Origin: Icerya purchasi
Lineage: Eukaryota > Arthropoda > Insecta > Hemiptera > Monophlebidae
Direction of reading: 5' to 3'
NCBI GenBank assembly: GCA_039619475.1
Contig: CM077115.1
Coordinates: forward strand, 552,256,826 to 552,320,825
DNA: 64,000 nucleotides
Shown here: positions 45,767 through 57,620 of the stretch, piece by piece
Layout: the number at the start of each line of letters is the position of its first letter
Numbering within the stretch: position 1 is the stretch's first letter
Notes under the pieces: model-generated
What the model saw: only the letters and a program-made list of their open reading frames with translations
The model's database searches: none
Told to the model about the DNA's origin: nothing
Position numbers and translations under genes: made by a program

Positions 45767-46599
45767 ATAAGCCTAAAGTCAACCTCGTGATGCGGTGTGT
45801 AGCATAATTTTTGCGTTTTGTAAAGTGGGGCGATCACCGTGATGTGTGTGTAACACCCTTGATTTATGTTTAATGATGTGATGATTATTTATATTATCTA
45901 AAAGTGGTTTTTAACGACACGGTTTTAGCTTCAAAGGTTCCGCGAGTTATTTTCATAAATCCATTTTATATCATTAATATGAAGAGCGCCAGTGTTTTTT
46001 AACGCACTGCTTAGGGACAATCAGTTTGTGATGGTGAGAAGGATGGGACAGATAGAGTCCCGTAGTATAGCTAATTTTCCACAGCTCTTCCTAGTACCTC
46101 ACTGATTCACATGCGTGATGATGATGTGGCAATGAGGGAAACGACAAATCTGACTGAATAAAACATTTTATTCGATTATAAATAATCGGTAGTTTTTTGT
46201 TTTTTTTTAATATTACGTTATTGAATTCAAATCCTGGTAACACATACTTTTGATAACATTTAACTAAATATACCTTTCTTTGAAATATCACAAAGCTCAC
46301 AATCTCGGACCCCGAATTAAATTTTAGAAATATATGAGGAATCAAATTTCGAAATATGCCGTTCAAAATTACCAATAAGTTTCAACCGATAAAAGTGTGT
46401 AAATAAGTAATTAGTAAATTTCAATTATTTGGAAAATTCAAATAGCGTAAAGTCTCGTAAAACTTTATAAAATGAAAGAGGAACTATCATGAGATTGAGA
46501 AAAATAAAAATCAAATTTTCTTTTGAACACAGAATTGTGAAAGGAATATATCACTGTTGCAATTTATCTGTCCACACTATGGATAATGGCACTTTTGCA

Positions 46600-47390
46600 T
46601 TTCATACAGATATATATGTGTAGTCATCCGTTTGAGCCTAAAAAAACGCTCTTCTCCAATTTCCCCCGAGCAGCATCCTTTTGGTGTAAGTGATTCAGGA
46701 GCAGGGAATTTGCAAGGTTTCTCGGATCAAAGATTTTACTTGATTTTTAGTTTTCGGTTCGGAGAATCTCCTGAATTGCTGGGGCTTGACCAATTCTCTT
46801 CAGCAAGGTCTTTTGTAAAATCAAAACGTCTTTTTATAGAATTTCCTCCTCGAAAACTCAAGAACAGTATGTATGAATTAGCATGAATTAGCCCCCCTGT
46901 TAAGTGGACGATTCTGTAGAAAATAGTGAGAGGTCATCTCTCTGAGGGATTTTCTTTGACTCGAATACGTTCCATTTTTTTCTAATCAACCGAATCAACC
47001 TTCGTTTTATTGTAAAACAATATCACTTAGTCTGTCAAATCTCTTTACAGTGGTACATATACAAGGTTGATGCATCTGCTCTTTACTGGAACAAAAGATA
47101 CAAGAGTGATTTTGTCGTTGAAACCAAATAATGTTGAACCCGCTGGCCTTCGTGGATTGGACAAAAATTCCAAAGGTATCTGAGGTATTTGTTTTTGCGA
47201 AGCGTTCCCACATATATGTCAGCCCATTTTTCAATAGCTCCAGACACAGCTCAATTGAAGAGAAATAATTGCTCTGACCTGAACCATGTATACGGACCGT
47301 GTGAGCCTATAAAAAAGACATTGCGAAGGTTTCGGCATGGCGTTCTGCTGTTCTTCAGTCAATGTGTATTTCATCGGCGGAACCCTTTTG
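46600..47390 (-). pseudogene. piggyBac-like transposase relic
   Basis: Minus-strand translation across frames gives YFSSIELCLELLKNGLTYM (piggyBac 'DNFFTSxxLxxxLLxxxLTYVGT', with the Asp lost), KASGFNIIWF, then NDKITLVSFVPVKSRCINLV ('DKxxLVSYVPKKNKxVxLLST') and near 46,830 RFDFTKDLAEE. The order and spacing fit the second half of the DDD catalytic domain of piggyBac/PGBD transposases. Frameshifts separate every block; terminal repeats and TTAA sites were not found. Confidence 0.62.
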
Positions 47391-47483
47391 AAATAATCAT
47401 CAAAGTGGATTATGTAACTTACAGAATAATAGAAAACGAAGAATTAAAACACATGAATATTACAAAAATATTAGTTTGACAGA

Positions 47484-47708
47484 GGACAAAGTCTCAGCAG
47501 AGACTCCAATTTTGTAGTGGTCGGAAAGGGGACAGAGTCTCGCAGAATCCTCCTTAGAGTGGAGGGGAGTAGAAAAGAGTATGCAAACAAGAAACTTAAC
47601 TTCAATTACCTTACATTCCTCTTCCAGAGACAAGAGACTACCGGTCATTGCAGCCCAATCGCATCAGCGAGATCCTAAGGGTTCGGAGGAATCTCTCAGA
47701 CTCTGTCC
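47484..47708. repeat. 24-bp motif present twice direct and once inverted
   Basis: GGACAAAGTCTCAGCAGAGA + CTCC (47,484-47,507) and GGACAGAGTCTCGCAGAATC + CTCC (47,530-47,553) are direct copies; 47,685-47,708 is an inverted copy of the second with few mismatches. It may be the end structure of a small DNA element. Confidence 0.6.
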
Positions 47709-49379
47709 ATACGCAGAGGGTTCATCATCCGCTAAATCTGCGGGGCAACTATTGCGAAAGATTAGAAGCATCGTGTCTATAGTCGAGAGAGGAGATTTCT
47801 AATAACTGAAGTAAATTGCGAGTAAATATTATATATAGGAGTGCAATGTTTCGAGAAATGCAATTAGAATGTAAGTACATTTACGAGGAGCGATAAATAG
47901 AAGTGTGATGTGCGAGCAAATTGCAATTACGATGAGATATCAAGTGGAACAATGTGCATTTATCGTGTAAACATACGTTATAAATGCGATCTCGACACTT
48001 GTGATAGCATCGTAGTAATTTTTGGGCATTATTTTTCGACTTGTTTCATTTCGAGAATCGAAAAGTCATTTGGAAAAATCGTTTTTATCGTTTTCATCGC
48101 GTTCGTACTTGGCAATTAAGCAGTGCTTGCTTGCGCTCGCATCGAAATTGCATTTATATAAAAATTACGACCGAATACCGAATTTATTCCCCTTTATTCG
48201 ACAACGGCCTTTTTTTTCCCTTTTTTTTCCCCCTTTTTTTTGGCTTTTTCTCGCAATCCGGTTTAGGCTTCTGTCTTTTTTACTTCTTTTACATCTCTAC
48301 ACAATAGTAGTCGACTATGAAGAAAGCCGGCGAAACTTCTTTGATTTTGCGGAAGAGAATAAAACGATTAGGTGCCGCGGTCGACGGAGTAACAGCGAAG
48401 CGAGCTTCAGCTTGGCCGCTCTTTATCAAATTTTCCACACAGCTAAAATAATCATTTTAATCTTTCCTTTTGCCTTTTGAATGTTCGTTTATTTCTTTTC
48501 ATCTATGTAATATATACGAATTTTTCTTCTGACCCTCTGCCCTTTCTTCTTTAAAATCCCCCGGCGGCCCACTTGGCCGTTCTTCGTTCTATTACAAATC
48601 GCATTTTCCAACCGGCAAATATAATCCCTCCGCAGATAAGAGTTCGATTTGATTCGATTCTTCGGCAGAGACAGCGGCGCCGCCATCTTGCGTATTCACA
48701 CACTGACAATGAATGCCGCTGTTTCCGTGCTTTAATGACGAAGAATCGAGAACAGAGAGAAAGGCACAGGAACATTTTCGCGCCGAATTCTATTACTACT
48801 AGAACGTGCTTTTGTTTTTTAGGTGTCGTTTACATTTCGCCCAACGGTCGCCTCGATAAGGGAAAGGAAAGATTTTTTACTCTCGGACAAATTCCGAGAG
48901 CGGCCTAAATCTTTTTTCAGCGTACCTTCGTTTTTCGACCGGTGTGACCGCTCTGCTTATTAACCTCTGTCAAGGCTCGCTTGTCATTTCGAAGTATTAA
49001 AAACGGCCGAATTCGTAAAATCACCGGCGAAGAAGAGATTATCGAATCTAGAGCAAAGCGATACCGCGTGGTTTTATAAAATCTCGGTTGCTGATGTGCC
49101 CTCACAGCTGTATCCCCTGGAGGTTATTATTGCTATTTGTAGATTGCGCATGGGGCGTAATTTCTTTCAATTCAAGGAAATTTCCCTTTTTCTCTTTTTC
49201 TTGTAGATTTCAACGGAATTTACTGAAAACCATCTAGTATAGTGTTCTGAGTACTATGTACCGTAAATAGAATACAATTTTGGAACTTTTATCTTTGAAA
49301 CGCTGGCGTAACTAGAATTTCTTTCCGGAGCGGGTCCTGTTTGTGTGTTGCAGTTAAGATTAATAGTAAAAATACGAAT

Positions 49380-49381
<2 letters not shown>
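47709..49381. other. Unassigned segment, partly less AT-rich
   Basis: Overlapping ORFs (48,022-48,480; 48,573-48,908 and minus-strand shadows) encode no recognisable domain. A perfect 8-bp hairpin with 5-nt loop (CTCTCGGA CAAAT TCCGAGAG) sits at 48,880-48,900. The CpG-containing stretch 48,330-49,110 may be host DNA rather than TE. Confidence 0.3.
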
Positions 49382-49415
<34 letters not shown>

Positions 49416-49497
49416 TTACTATGGGTTTGTCAGCGAGGACATTAGCCCAAGAAATGGGAATAGAGAAAAAATCAGATTTTTATGCGGCGTGAAACAT

Positions 49498-51150
49498 TCA
49501 GCAAGAATGTATCAAGCGCCTGGATGACAGAAGGAGAAGGAAGGGAAAGAATAAATGCAGCACAATAGGGAGTAGGAACATTGTTTGATAAGAGGGAGGA
49601 GTAAAAGAGGAAGATTGTTCAGATGAAAGTGATGAACATTCGAACATTATGTGATCAGGATCACATACATGTTGACTGTTAGGAGGATGTAAAGGACAAT
49701 ACGGAGATGCCGCGAGAGAGAATCGGAAAAGCGACAAGGGAAGCCAGCTGTGCCCAAAGCGGAGGCGGCATATTGCCGAGATGCTGGAGCGACGCATGTC
49801 AAGAAACCAGGAACAGAAAGGAAGAGAAGGCTGGATGGACAAGTAAAAGAAATCCGGGTTTGAGAATGAGGAGTAGTAGGAGTTAAACCATAATTGGTTG
49901 TGCGCTGCAGAGGACAGAAGATTAATATTGACGGATGGAAAAGTAGTAAGGAACCTGCCGGAAGAAGAAGCTCGCCGAGCTAATAAGTCAACTGACTCAT
50001 TTCCTTCTATTCCGGAATGGCTAGGGATCCAAAGGAAATTAACCTGGATTGCACAAAAAATAGAGAGGTCATGGATCAAGGAACGTATAAAAAGGATTAC
50101 ATAATCAGTAGAGTGGGAAGGCAGAGGAGATGCAACAGCCTGTAGCACGCGTTGAGAGTCTGATAGAATAAGGAAATTATGAGAGACCTTCGAAGATCTG
50201 ATGAAGAAAAGTGCATGGAGGATAGCAATAGACTCGGCACAGAAAGTTGAACAGAAGGAAGGAAGTTTAAAGGACTCAGAGTGATTTAATGAAGGACAAA
50301 GAAAGGCTGCACCAACTCCACTTGGGCTCTTGGAACCGTCCGTGTAGATTGTAACGTGGTTAGAATAGTGGGAGTTTAAGGTATGTAAAAATTCCGATCT
50401 AACGGCGTGATGCAGAAGGGGTGTAGGGGGAGCAGAAGAGTAAAAGCAATTAATTGGATGAAGAAAGGAGGAAAAGTTAAAAGAAAAATATGGGATCTTA
50501 TCGTAAGTGTGAATGTATGGTAAAAATTGAAGGAGTCGAGTAGAAATAAGAGACAGAATTGGTGTTTTATTAGCACTAAATCGCCAATCCTGTAGAATGA
50601 GGGAATAAGAAGGAATAAGTGAGGAAGAGGAGATAGGAAGACGTTTAATAAGGAAGCGGTAGCCCAAATAGGAACGCCGAATAAAGAGTGGAGAAATGTG
50701 GGTTTCCGCTTGAATAGCAGGGATAGGAGAAGATTTCTGAGCTCCAAGACAGAGGCGGAGGCAAGTATTTTGGACGCGATCGAGCTTGGAGAGCAAAGAC
50801 CTGGAAGAGTTACCATAAATAAAACAGCAATAATCTAGAATAGAACGGATACAGGATTTGTAGAACATGAGCAAAATGCACGGATCACCTCCCCAGTTCG
50901 TATGTGAAAGGGACTTAATAAGGTTGAGCCTTTTTAGTGATGACACGTATATATAGTTAATATGCTTGTGGAACGAAAGACGGCTATCCAAAAATACTCC
51001 TAAGTAACGGAAATGGTTAGCCAGGGGGATCGGATTACTATTTAAGGAAAGACTAACTAAGTAGGGGTCAAAAGGACGAAGAGTAAAGACAACAGCAGAG
51101 GATTTCGTTGGAGAGATAGACAGATGAATATTAGATAAAGCGCTTTCCAA
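49498..51150 (-). pseudogene. LINE-A RT thumb, RNase H and C-terminus
   Basis: The 550-aa open frame starts within RT after the active site (FRYLGVFLDSRLSFHKHI; LDRVQNTCLRLCLGAQKSSP). From about residue 270 it has RNase H: IYTDGSKSPSGVGAAF, FCAESIAILHAL, FLILSDSQRVLQA and LWIPSHSGIEGNESVDLLA, so all four catalytic acidic positions are kept. It ends with ICRLRFGHSWLP and the decayed zinc-type motif CDPDHIMFEC. The first Met is internal to the original ORF. Confidence 0.88.
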
Positions 51151-51155
51151 AATCG

Positions 51156-52240
51156 TTAAGTAATGTTGCAGCTGGGAATTAGCGGTGGGGTGGAGTAAAT
51201 GAGGATGTCGTCAGCAAAAAAAAGGGAAGAGGAGATTGTTGACAGAGAAGCAGTTTTTATAAGGTAAATGTTAAAAAGGCTTGGACTTAGACAAGAGCCC
51301 TGCGGCAGTCCACGAAAGACCAGTCTAGAAATAGGTTCGAGCGGAGAAGAGAGAAAGATAGTCCTAGATTGGAAAAGGCTAATGACAAGAGCAGAGAAGA
51401 AGGGTGGAATATTCAAGGAGAGCATGGAATCGAATAGGGTGGGAAGGTGGACATTATCAAAGGCAGCAGAGACATCGACGAAGGAAGCAATGAGGAATTT
51501 TTTGTTGATAAAAGGTAAATACACATCTGACAAGAAAGTACTGATACAATCGGGAGGGCCGCGTCCAGGGCGAAATCCAAACATATTATTTGGCAATACT
51601 TTATTGTGCTCAAGCCACCAAATTATCCGTCTATTAATTATACTTTCAAACAGCTTTCTGGCACAGGGAGCAAGTGAGATTGGTCGAAGAGAGGAGGAGT
51701 TAGGTTTTGGGATCGGGACAACAATGAAAATATTCCAAACAGAAGGAGTAGAACCAGATGAGAGAAATGAATTGAATAAATTTAAGAGGAAACGAAGAGC
51801 GGAATCAGAGAGACTTTTTAGAACGAGAAAGGGAATTCCGTCTTTACCAGGAGAAGAATTAGAAGAATTACGTAAGGCAGCTTCCAATTCAGTGTAGGTA
51901 AAAGGAGTGAGTAGGGAATGAGAGGAGGTGAGGGGAACCGGGATGCGACAGGATTCTTGGAAGCTAGGAGCGTAACAAGGAGCTAAGGAATTCATAAATG
52001 GAATTAATTTGTCCGGAGACAGGATATGATTTGAAAGATGTTGAGCTGAAGAAGATTTGAAAGTCTTCGCCATTTTCCAAATGTGAGTAAGAGGAGTGGA
52101 ACGGGAGAAAGCCGAGCAGAAATTTCTCCATGAGTTCTTTTTTGCCGTTTTAAGAGTATACCTAGCTTTGGCATTGGCACTTTTGTGAGCGAGAAAATTG
52201 GAGAGATTAGGACAGGAACGGACGAATCATAGGGTGGTAA
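51156..52240 (-). pseudogene. LINE-A RT fingers and palm
   Basis: The 305-aa ORF (51,156-52,073) continues open upstream to about 52,240 (SWRNFCSAFSRSTPLTHIW) without a start. Motifs: SPGKDGIPFLVLKSL, LRPISLAPCARKLFESII, GFRPGRG, ASFVDVSAAFDNV, GLPQGSCLSPSLFNIYL, and FFADDILIYS with the catalytic Asp pair near 51,210. After about 51,190 the frame shifts to that of the 550-aa piece. Confidence 0.88.
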
Positions 52241-52356
52241 TTTTGAAGCTACTAGATGTCTGCCGTTGTGTACTATTGTGTTTTATTTGTGAACAAGTGT
52301 AATATCACGCAATCTTTTTTTTAAGTCACGTTAATCCAAGATCATTCCTTTGCTTA

Positions 52357-52906
52357 GGGGACATCCATTAATTACGTGAGCTCAAAATGGAAAGGGGGTG
52401 TCTAGCAAAATCTCATCAAATTTCATTTAAACCCGGGGGAGGGGGTGAATTTCTCACGTCAACTTTTAAAGAATCACATTAGTATGTAGATAATAAAAAA
52501 AAAAATGATTAAATTTTTCTTTTATACTTTTTTTGTATTATGTCCAATTTTGCCCGCTGCAAAAAATCTTATAGCCCTTAAAAGCTTTTATTTTGGGAAT
52601 AAAAAAAAAAAAAGTAAACGAAAAAAACTTTCAGAGTTTTTTTGAAAAAAACTGGTATAGTACATGAATGTGTTCATAGAGTAAGTGAAAAATTAGGGGG
52701 AAGGTGATGTTGTCTGTTTTTACTTTTAATTTTATTACATTTTGTATTATTTCTCTCCTTTACGAAAATAAATTTAGTCCTTTAACAACTATAGCATAAA
52801 TCTCACTTGCGGGGGAGGGGTTCCACCAAATCACGCTAAATCTCCCCTAGCGGGTGGGGGGTCCAAATTAAAGAAGAACAGCTCATGTAATTTTCGGATG
52901 TCCCTT
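52357..52906. mobile_element. TIR DNA element (MITE), ~550 bp
   Basis: Left GGGGACATCCATTAATTACG + TGAGCTC and right (reverse complement) AAGGGACATCCGAAAATTAC + ATGAGCTG are ~28-bp inverted termini. Internal G-rich blocks (GGGGGAGGGGGTGAAT; GGGGGAGGGGTTCCACC) recur near each end. Flanks TTGCTTAG and TTTATTAG agree at 6 of 8 bases, a possible diverged 8-bp target duplication, as in Merlin- or hAT-like elements. Noncoding. Confidence 0.7.
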
Positions 52907-52914
52907 TATTAGCG

Positions 52915-53222
52915 AATCACACCTTTTACTTTTCTCCTTTTCCCTCTATCGTTAAAGCAGTTGTCTGTGATGCTAATCGCATTTTCTTTGAGTGTTCTTC
53001 TCTTTATTTACTCCTCCTAAAGTTAAGGCTTCTCCTGCTTTTTATTGTGCTTCCTATTATATCCTGTCCTTTCCTTCTCAATCTCTGTTGTCCCACTCAT
53101 TGGTTCCTTTATTTCAGCTATTTCCGATCGAATTAAGTTTTAATTAGTTGACTTTTCTTTCTATCGTTTCTGGGTAGAAGTGACTGATCGATGAGCCCAA
53201 AAAAACGAAAAAAAAAAAAAAA
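52915..53222 (+). mobile_element. LINE-A relative, 3' fragment, plus strand
   Basis: Translation contains CDANRIFFECSSLY (LINE-A: CDPDHIMFECSSLS). The UTR has TTTCTGGGTAGAAGTGACTG + ATCGATGAGCCC and an A-run at 53,208-53,222. It diverges more from the main copy than the 34-kb fragment does. Confidence 0.7.
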
Positions 53223-54324
53223 GTTATCGGATGTAGAAAACATTTGTTTAATTGTATAGTCTTGTTTCGTATATATTAGAACATATTTAATGTTAATCTG
53301 CAAATTTAAGAAATAGTCGATTTCTTTTAAACGAATTCCGGGGTTTTTTGATGCGATATTATATTAATTAAATTATTAAAAACAAAGACAATTCAAATAC
53401 AGGAAGAATTATTAAAAATGCCGAATTTGCAGCGTACGAACGCGTAAATAACAATCATAGAAGCCGAAAAATATAATAATTATCATTTTATACCTTTATA
53501 ATAACGACGGACTCTTAAAACGTCGAAGCTAGTCGGTGTATTTTAATGATTTTTTATGTGTTTTAAAGTTAATGGCATATTACTGTGATTTATAATTAAA
53601 GTTTTTTTATAATAATATACATAAAATATCTACCTACTACTGAACTACGAGATGCAAACATTCGTTTCTACATAAATTCTATCGAATATAGTATGCGACG
53701 AAAATGATAGCGCACTATCGTTATATTTTCTATTTTTCTACAGATCACATTATAGGAAATGTCTGTGCCGCCGACACATACTTTGACATAAAAGCGAATT
53801 CTGCGATAAGACAATAGTCTTGGCCATGTAGAGCAGTTAAGTCAGCATCAAGATAACTAGAACGGTTAAATATGGTATATGTGTAATTCAAAAAGGTATT
53901 TTTTATTATTTTATGTTAGGGAGCGCGGGATTCAAACCTCCAGGACCCTCCCTTTGGTTACGCCATTGGTTTGAAGGTATATTTTTCTACCCTACAACCA
54001 TAAAATTTTGCACACAGTTCTTTATGGGTTTATCCGACGCCTCCTGTTTGAGATCTTCTGGAGATGTTTATGAGTTACTGTACTCTAATAGTGATACATT
54101 TATCTTTACTGGGTACTGTTCTTACGGTGGAAGCAGTGGTAACCTATTAGCTTCCGCTAGGCACAGAAGGGGAAACTTATATTTACATAGCATTTTGTTA
54201 ATGTACTCCACATTGTTGGGGAACGCAGATTTGAAGAGGTAAACAATTTTGTTTTCTACTGACTACATTAATAAACTACGATAACTATGCAACGAGCGAC
54301 TGTATTTTAGGGGTAATAGTGTCC
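53223..54324. other. AT-rich spacer, nothing recognised
   Basis: ORF 53,913-54,242 (109 codons) has no recognisable domain. The motif TGGCGTAACCA (inverted, near 53,962) recurs as TGGCGTAACTA near 49,304, hinting at a small shared repeat. Confidence 0.35.
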
Positions 54325-54415
54325 TCGTTAATGAACACAAACTAGATGACGGTGAAGTACGATGTGCTCCCAGAATAATACGAAGAGCGGAGTTTTGTAT
54401 GGCATCGAGTATTTT
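54325..54415 (-). pseudogene. Tiny LINE-B-like RT thumb fragment
   Basis: The minus strand encodes LDAIQNSALRIILGAHRTSP, the thumb motif of RNase H-type LINEs (LINE-B: LDAIHHSALRIITGAHYTTP). About 30 codons only. Confidence 0.65.
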
Positions 54416-54694
54416 TAATATGATTTATATAACATTTTATTGTCAAAGTTCTTTTTGGCAACTTATTAAAATTTTGAGAAATCTTTTAATTTTAAGCTTG
54501 CCAATATATAAATAGTACCAGCATATAAAATAAATAACTGATTTATATTAATCCCCTTCTTATAATTTAAACTGTTATTGTTGTTAAGTTTATTAAATTT
54601 ACTTTTAATATGATTAAAGTAGTTATAGAATTTTAATTTTCTATCTATTATTTTACACCTTAGTATTTAATCTGTCTTACACTTTTAATATTCA

Positions 54695-55265
54695 ATCCAT
54701 CATCATCATTAGTACAGTCCTGCGACTGGTCCATCGCCATGATAATAGACTTCCGATATTCCCCCGGTCTCTTCTGCAGTTCTTTTTAACTCAGTATAGT
54801 TATTTAACACGGTGTCTGTTACAAACGTGTGTTTCCTGGTCTTTCACGGGTTCGTTTCGTTTTCTTCGGATTTTACCTTCAAGGATATATCTCGAAATAG
54901 TCCACCATGCCGAATGCATGGCCAATCCAAGTTAGACGTGTTTTCCTTATCCGTTTTATTCACGACCTTTTCTCTTCGATTTGCCGAAGCACCTGTGTTC
55001 ATTTTTAATTTTTTTTTATCCGCTCCGCTTTTTCCTGCAAGCCGACCAACCTGTCGAACGCTTGCAACTTATTAATATTCCTTTTGTTTAACGTCTAGGT
55101 TTCAGCTCCATAAAGGGGGCTACATGTACATCTTCAGTATCCTTTTTAATGAAATGCGGTATTAATCCAATCCGATAATTCATTTCGGTGTCACAATACA
55201 GATCTTCCGTTATAATCTGGCCAAGGTATTTAAACTTCTGTATCAACTTTTAGCATGGAACATGC
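54695..55265 (-). pseudogene. RTE/CR1-like LINE C-terminal fragment
   Basis: The minus strand gives KFKYLGQIITEDLYCDTEMN, a degenerate linker, WIGHALRHG-like, LEGKI(R)RKRN and YTELKRTAEETG, ending at (GAT)n near 54,700. The order YLGxxITEDGxCxxEIxxRI ... WxGHxLRH ... AEDR is that of RTE/CR1-like LINEs, and a short GAT tandem as 3' end suits RTE. RT core absent; frameshifted throughout. Confidence 0.68.
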
Positions 55266-55779
55266 TTTAGCCGTGACCTAACTAGCAGAAAACGTCACAC
55301 TAAAGTAGAACGCGAGGGCGTTACGCGGGCGGTAAGTAACAATACGGCCGTTTCTCTTCTAGTTATCTGAAGTCAGTCGTGTTCGAACCGCGCTCTCATG
55401 ATGACCGTCTGTCACAATGGTGGTGATTGTCGTTCATCGGCACGTCTAGATATAAATGTACTGTGCATTATTATAATGGTGCATCTAAAAAAAAAAAAAA
55501 AAAAGATGTAAAACTGTTGTCAAATGAATGAAAGAAATGTGATTACGTAGAAGAGTAATGAAAAATAGGGCTTTGATGAAATGTACGAAATAACGAAAAC
55601 GGGATAACTTTTGATGAATGAAATAAATCACATTGAAATTACGCGAATTTATGGAGAAAGCATGGAAATTGCGCGAATCTCTCGAAAAAACAACTTCCAA
55701 CGAAAGTTGTCTTATCGCTTTACAGTTTTATATATTTACATATTCAGTTAGTCACACCGTGCTCCGATGATGTTTACCT
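55266..55779. other. Spacer with an A-run
   Basis: An 18-base A-run at 55,487-55,504 follows ~200 bp of mixed composition containing GTTCGAACC. This might be a retroposon, but no A-box at proper spacing was found. Confidence 0.3.
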
Positions 55780-56515
55780 GTCCTGGTCCTCATTGTCCTC
55801 TAGCGACGAGTGCAGGCTATTCTTAAGCCGTGCCGGTTCTAAGGATTTTTCGTTACTCACACTCAACGTCCAGAGTTTGAGAGTACATAAGGAAGATTTG
55901 ATTAGTGATTTTTCGTTGCCTGAAACCACAATATCATGGCGTTAACCGAAACTTGACTTGATAACGACGACGAGGTTGGACTGAGAGGACATCGACGCGT
56001 TACTCAGTTTGAACGTGAAAATGTGCCAGTTAGGGGAGTCGCCATGTTCAAATATTTTCAACTCTGCATATTCTGATGAAATTTAGCAAACAATCGTTGG
56101 CTATTGATAGAATTAATGCGGTCGTCAGCGAGCAATGTGGGAATATTTGCGCTATCAAAATAACATTGTAAACGGTCAATGTGTTCTACTTGTGACTATT
56201 TACACCTCACCGGGCACTTTGATTGACGATATCAAACATTTCTTCGAGTTAAATTTATTGACATACACACCCGAAGTAGTAGAAATTGTTAATGTAATCA
56301 AGAAGAGAGAATACAACACAATCGCTGAAATTACATCAGAGGATATTAACGTCAATTTCAAGAAACCTGAAAATCGGCGATTATTTCAGTTCATGGAAGA
56401 AATCTTTAGATTACAACTCAAAACGAATCCAGCTCTACCAGTTCTACTTTTAATCTTCGCTCGTCACATCGACACAGAACTGATTCTAAAAATTACATAG
56501 AAGTTACTTCAGCTA
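55780..56515 (+). pseudogene. Helentron-type endonuclease domain relic
   Basis: From about 55,880, pieces in several frames read SLRVHKEDLISDFSL, SEQCGNICAIKI and then the open 121-codon ORF 56,135-56,500: NGQCVLLVTIYTSPGTLIDD, IKHFFELNLLTYTPEVV, SEDINVNF, FMEEIFRLQL and FARHIDTE. This order resembles the APE-like endonuclease domain that autonomous Helentrons carry beside Rep/helicase. The catalytic GDFN is altered to SEDINVNF, and the SDH/HRP end is absent. No helicase sequence is seen nearby. Confidence 0.6.
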
Positions 56516-57239
56516 TCATAAACAACCCATATTGTCCATTACTTCTAAGGATCACGTGACACAAGAATAAAAATTTCTTAAAATAAAATCGTTAACATTA
56601 TTATTATTTTCGTTGGAATTCAAGACGTTCATCATTATTGCATCTTCAGTTTTAATATTATATCGTACGGAAACAGTTGGAAGTATCAGAGTTGATATTA
56701 ACAGATAGCAACGGCTAATGTTCCAAGTTTCTTGGAATTTTAGCTGTAGACTCTAAACAGTGAGCATTGGGGAAGGTCGTCTCCAACAGTGAGGCGCCCA
56801 TCGCTGATTATTTTTCTCATCTTTTTTTTTGTATTTGTCTCTGGTGTGCTTTCTTTATTTTCTTTAAACGCTGTATCGCATATCAAAGCATCCTGCGAGT
56901 ATCACACACCTGGTCATCCGCGAATTGTATTGTTTTCGATTTTTCTTTTCCTACGTTTATTCCATAGTTTGTTTTTTTTTTTTTTTTTTTTTGCTTCATT
57001 AACTCTTAGTTCTAAATACACGTTAAAAAGTATTTGGCGACAGCAAACGACCTTTTCTTACTGCTTTATTTATATTTTTGCTAGATCTGATAAATCATCG
57101 TTACTTTTAATTACCGCCAGATTGTATACATATAAGTTTCAGTATACCGTTGAAGATATCTCCTATTTCTTCCAACAATGGAAAAAGCTTATTCCAATTA
57201 TCAAATGGTTTACAATAAGCGATAAAGCAAACGGAAACA

Positions 57240-57620
57240 TCACGACGACTCATCATTCGCTCTCTCCGATATTCCGTAATACGCCAATTGCATCCCGTGT
57301 TTTGTGTTTACGGAATCCAAATTGAGATTTATTTAAATGTGTGGTTCCGATCGCTTTTTTTGAATTATTTTTTGCAATATTATTTTGTGAAGCGTGTGGA
57401 ATTTATTGCTCTAAAGTCTTCACATTTATTTATTGGCCGGTGATTTTTTAGGGATTATTATTGTTATTCTGGCCATTTACGTTGAGACGCGGTATATTTT
57501 TGAAATTAATTCGAAAAGCTCATCTTGTAATTTTTTCCTACTGTTTTTCCCTATTAATTCTGTAGGGATATTATTAATATTCGATCCGAATTGATTTAAA
57601 TTGAATAGGGCTAATTGTTA
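57240..57620 (-). pseudogene. LINE RT finger/palm fragment
   Basis: The minus strand reads NNIPTELIGKNSRKKLQDEL, LISKIY, IIIPKK, CEDFRAINSTRFTK and QFGFRKHKTRDAIGVLRNIG, which are consecutive RT blocks before the first catalytic Asp. Frameshifts occur between them. Confidence 0.72.

Larger units (their letters stand above)
49382..52240 (-). mobile_element. LINE-A, longest copy: 5'-truncated non-LTR retrotransposon, minus strand
   Basis: A 29-bp T-run (49,382-49,410) is its poly(A) tail. Upstream come RNase H and C-terminus, RT, and about 55 codons of linker to about 52,240, where similarity ends before any endonuclease, so the copy is 5'-truncated. Only one frameshift was found (~51,150-51,190). 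The long tail and nearly open frame suggest a recent insertion. Confidence 0.88.

Noticed and set aside
47189..47479. 96-codon plus-strand ORF
   Set aside because: Overlaps the minus-strand piggyBac-like remnant and has no recognisable features of its own.
48880..48900. Bacterial-type rho-independent terminator
   Set aside because: The hairpin CTCTCGGA/TCCGAGAG lacks a following T-run and the window is eukaryotic; recorded only as a hairpin.
51268..51897. 209-codon plus-strand ORF
   Set aside because: Antisense to the LINE-A RT, whose motifs are clear on the minus strand; the plus translation has no domain.
53918..53980. Second tRNA-like promoter on the minus strand (GGTTTGAATCC)
   Set aside because: The only A-box-like sequence is far too close (about 16 nt) and does not fit the consensus.
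55270..55504. SINE ending in the A-run at 55,487
   Set aside because: GTTCGAACC resembles a B-box, but no A-box lies 30-60 nt upstream; left as unassigned.
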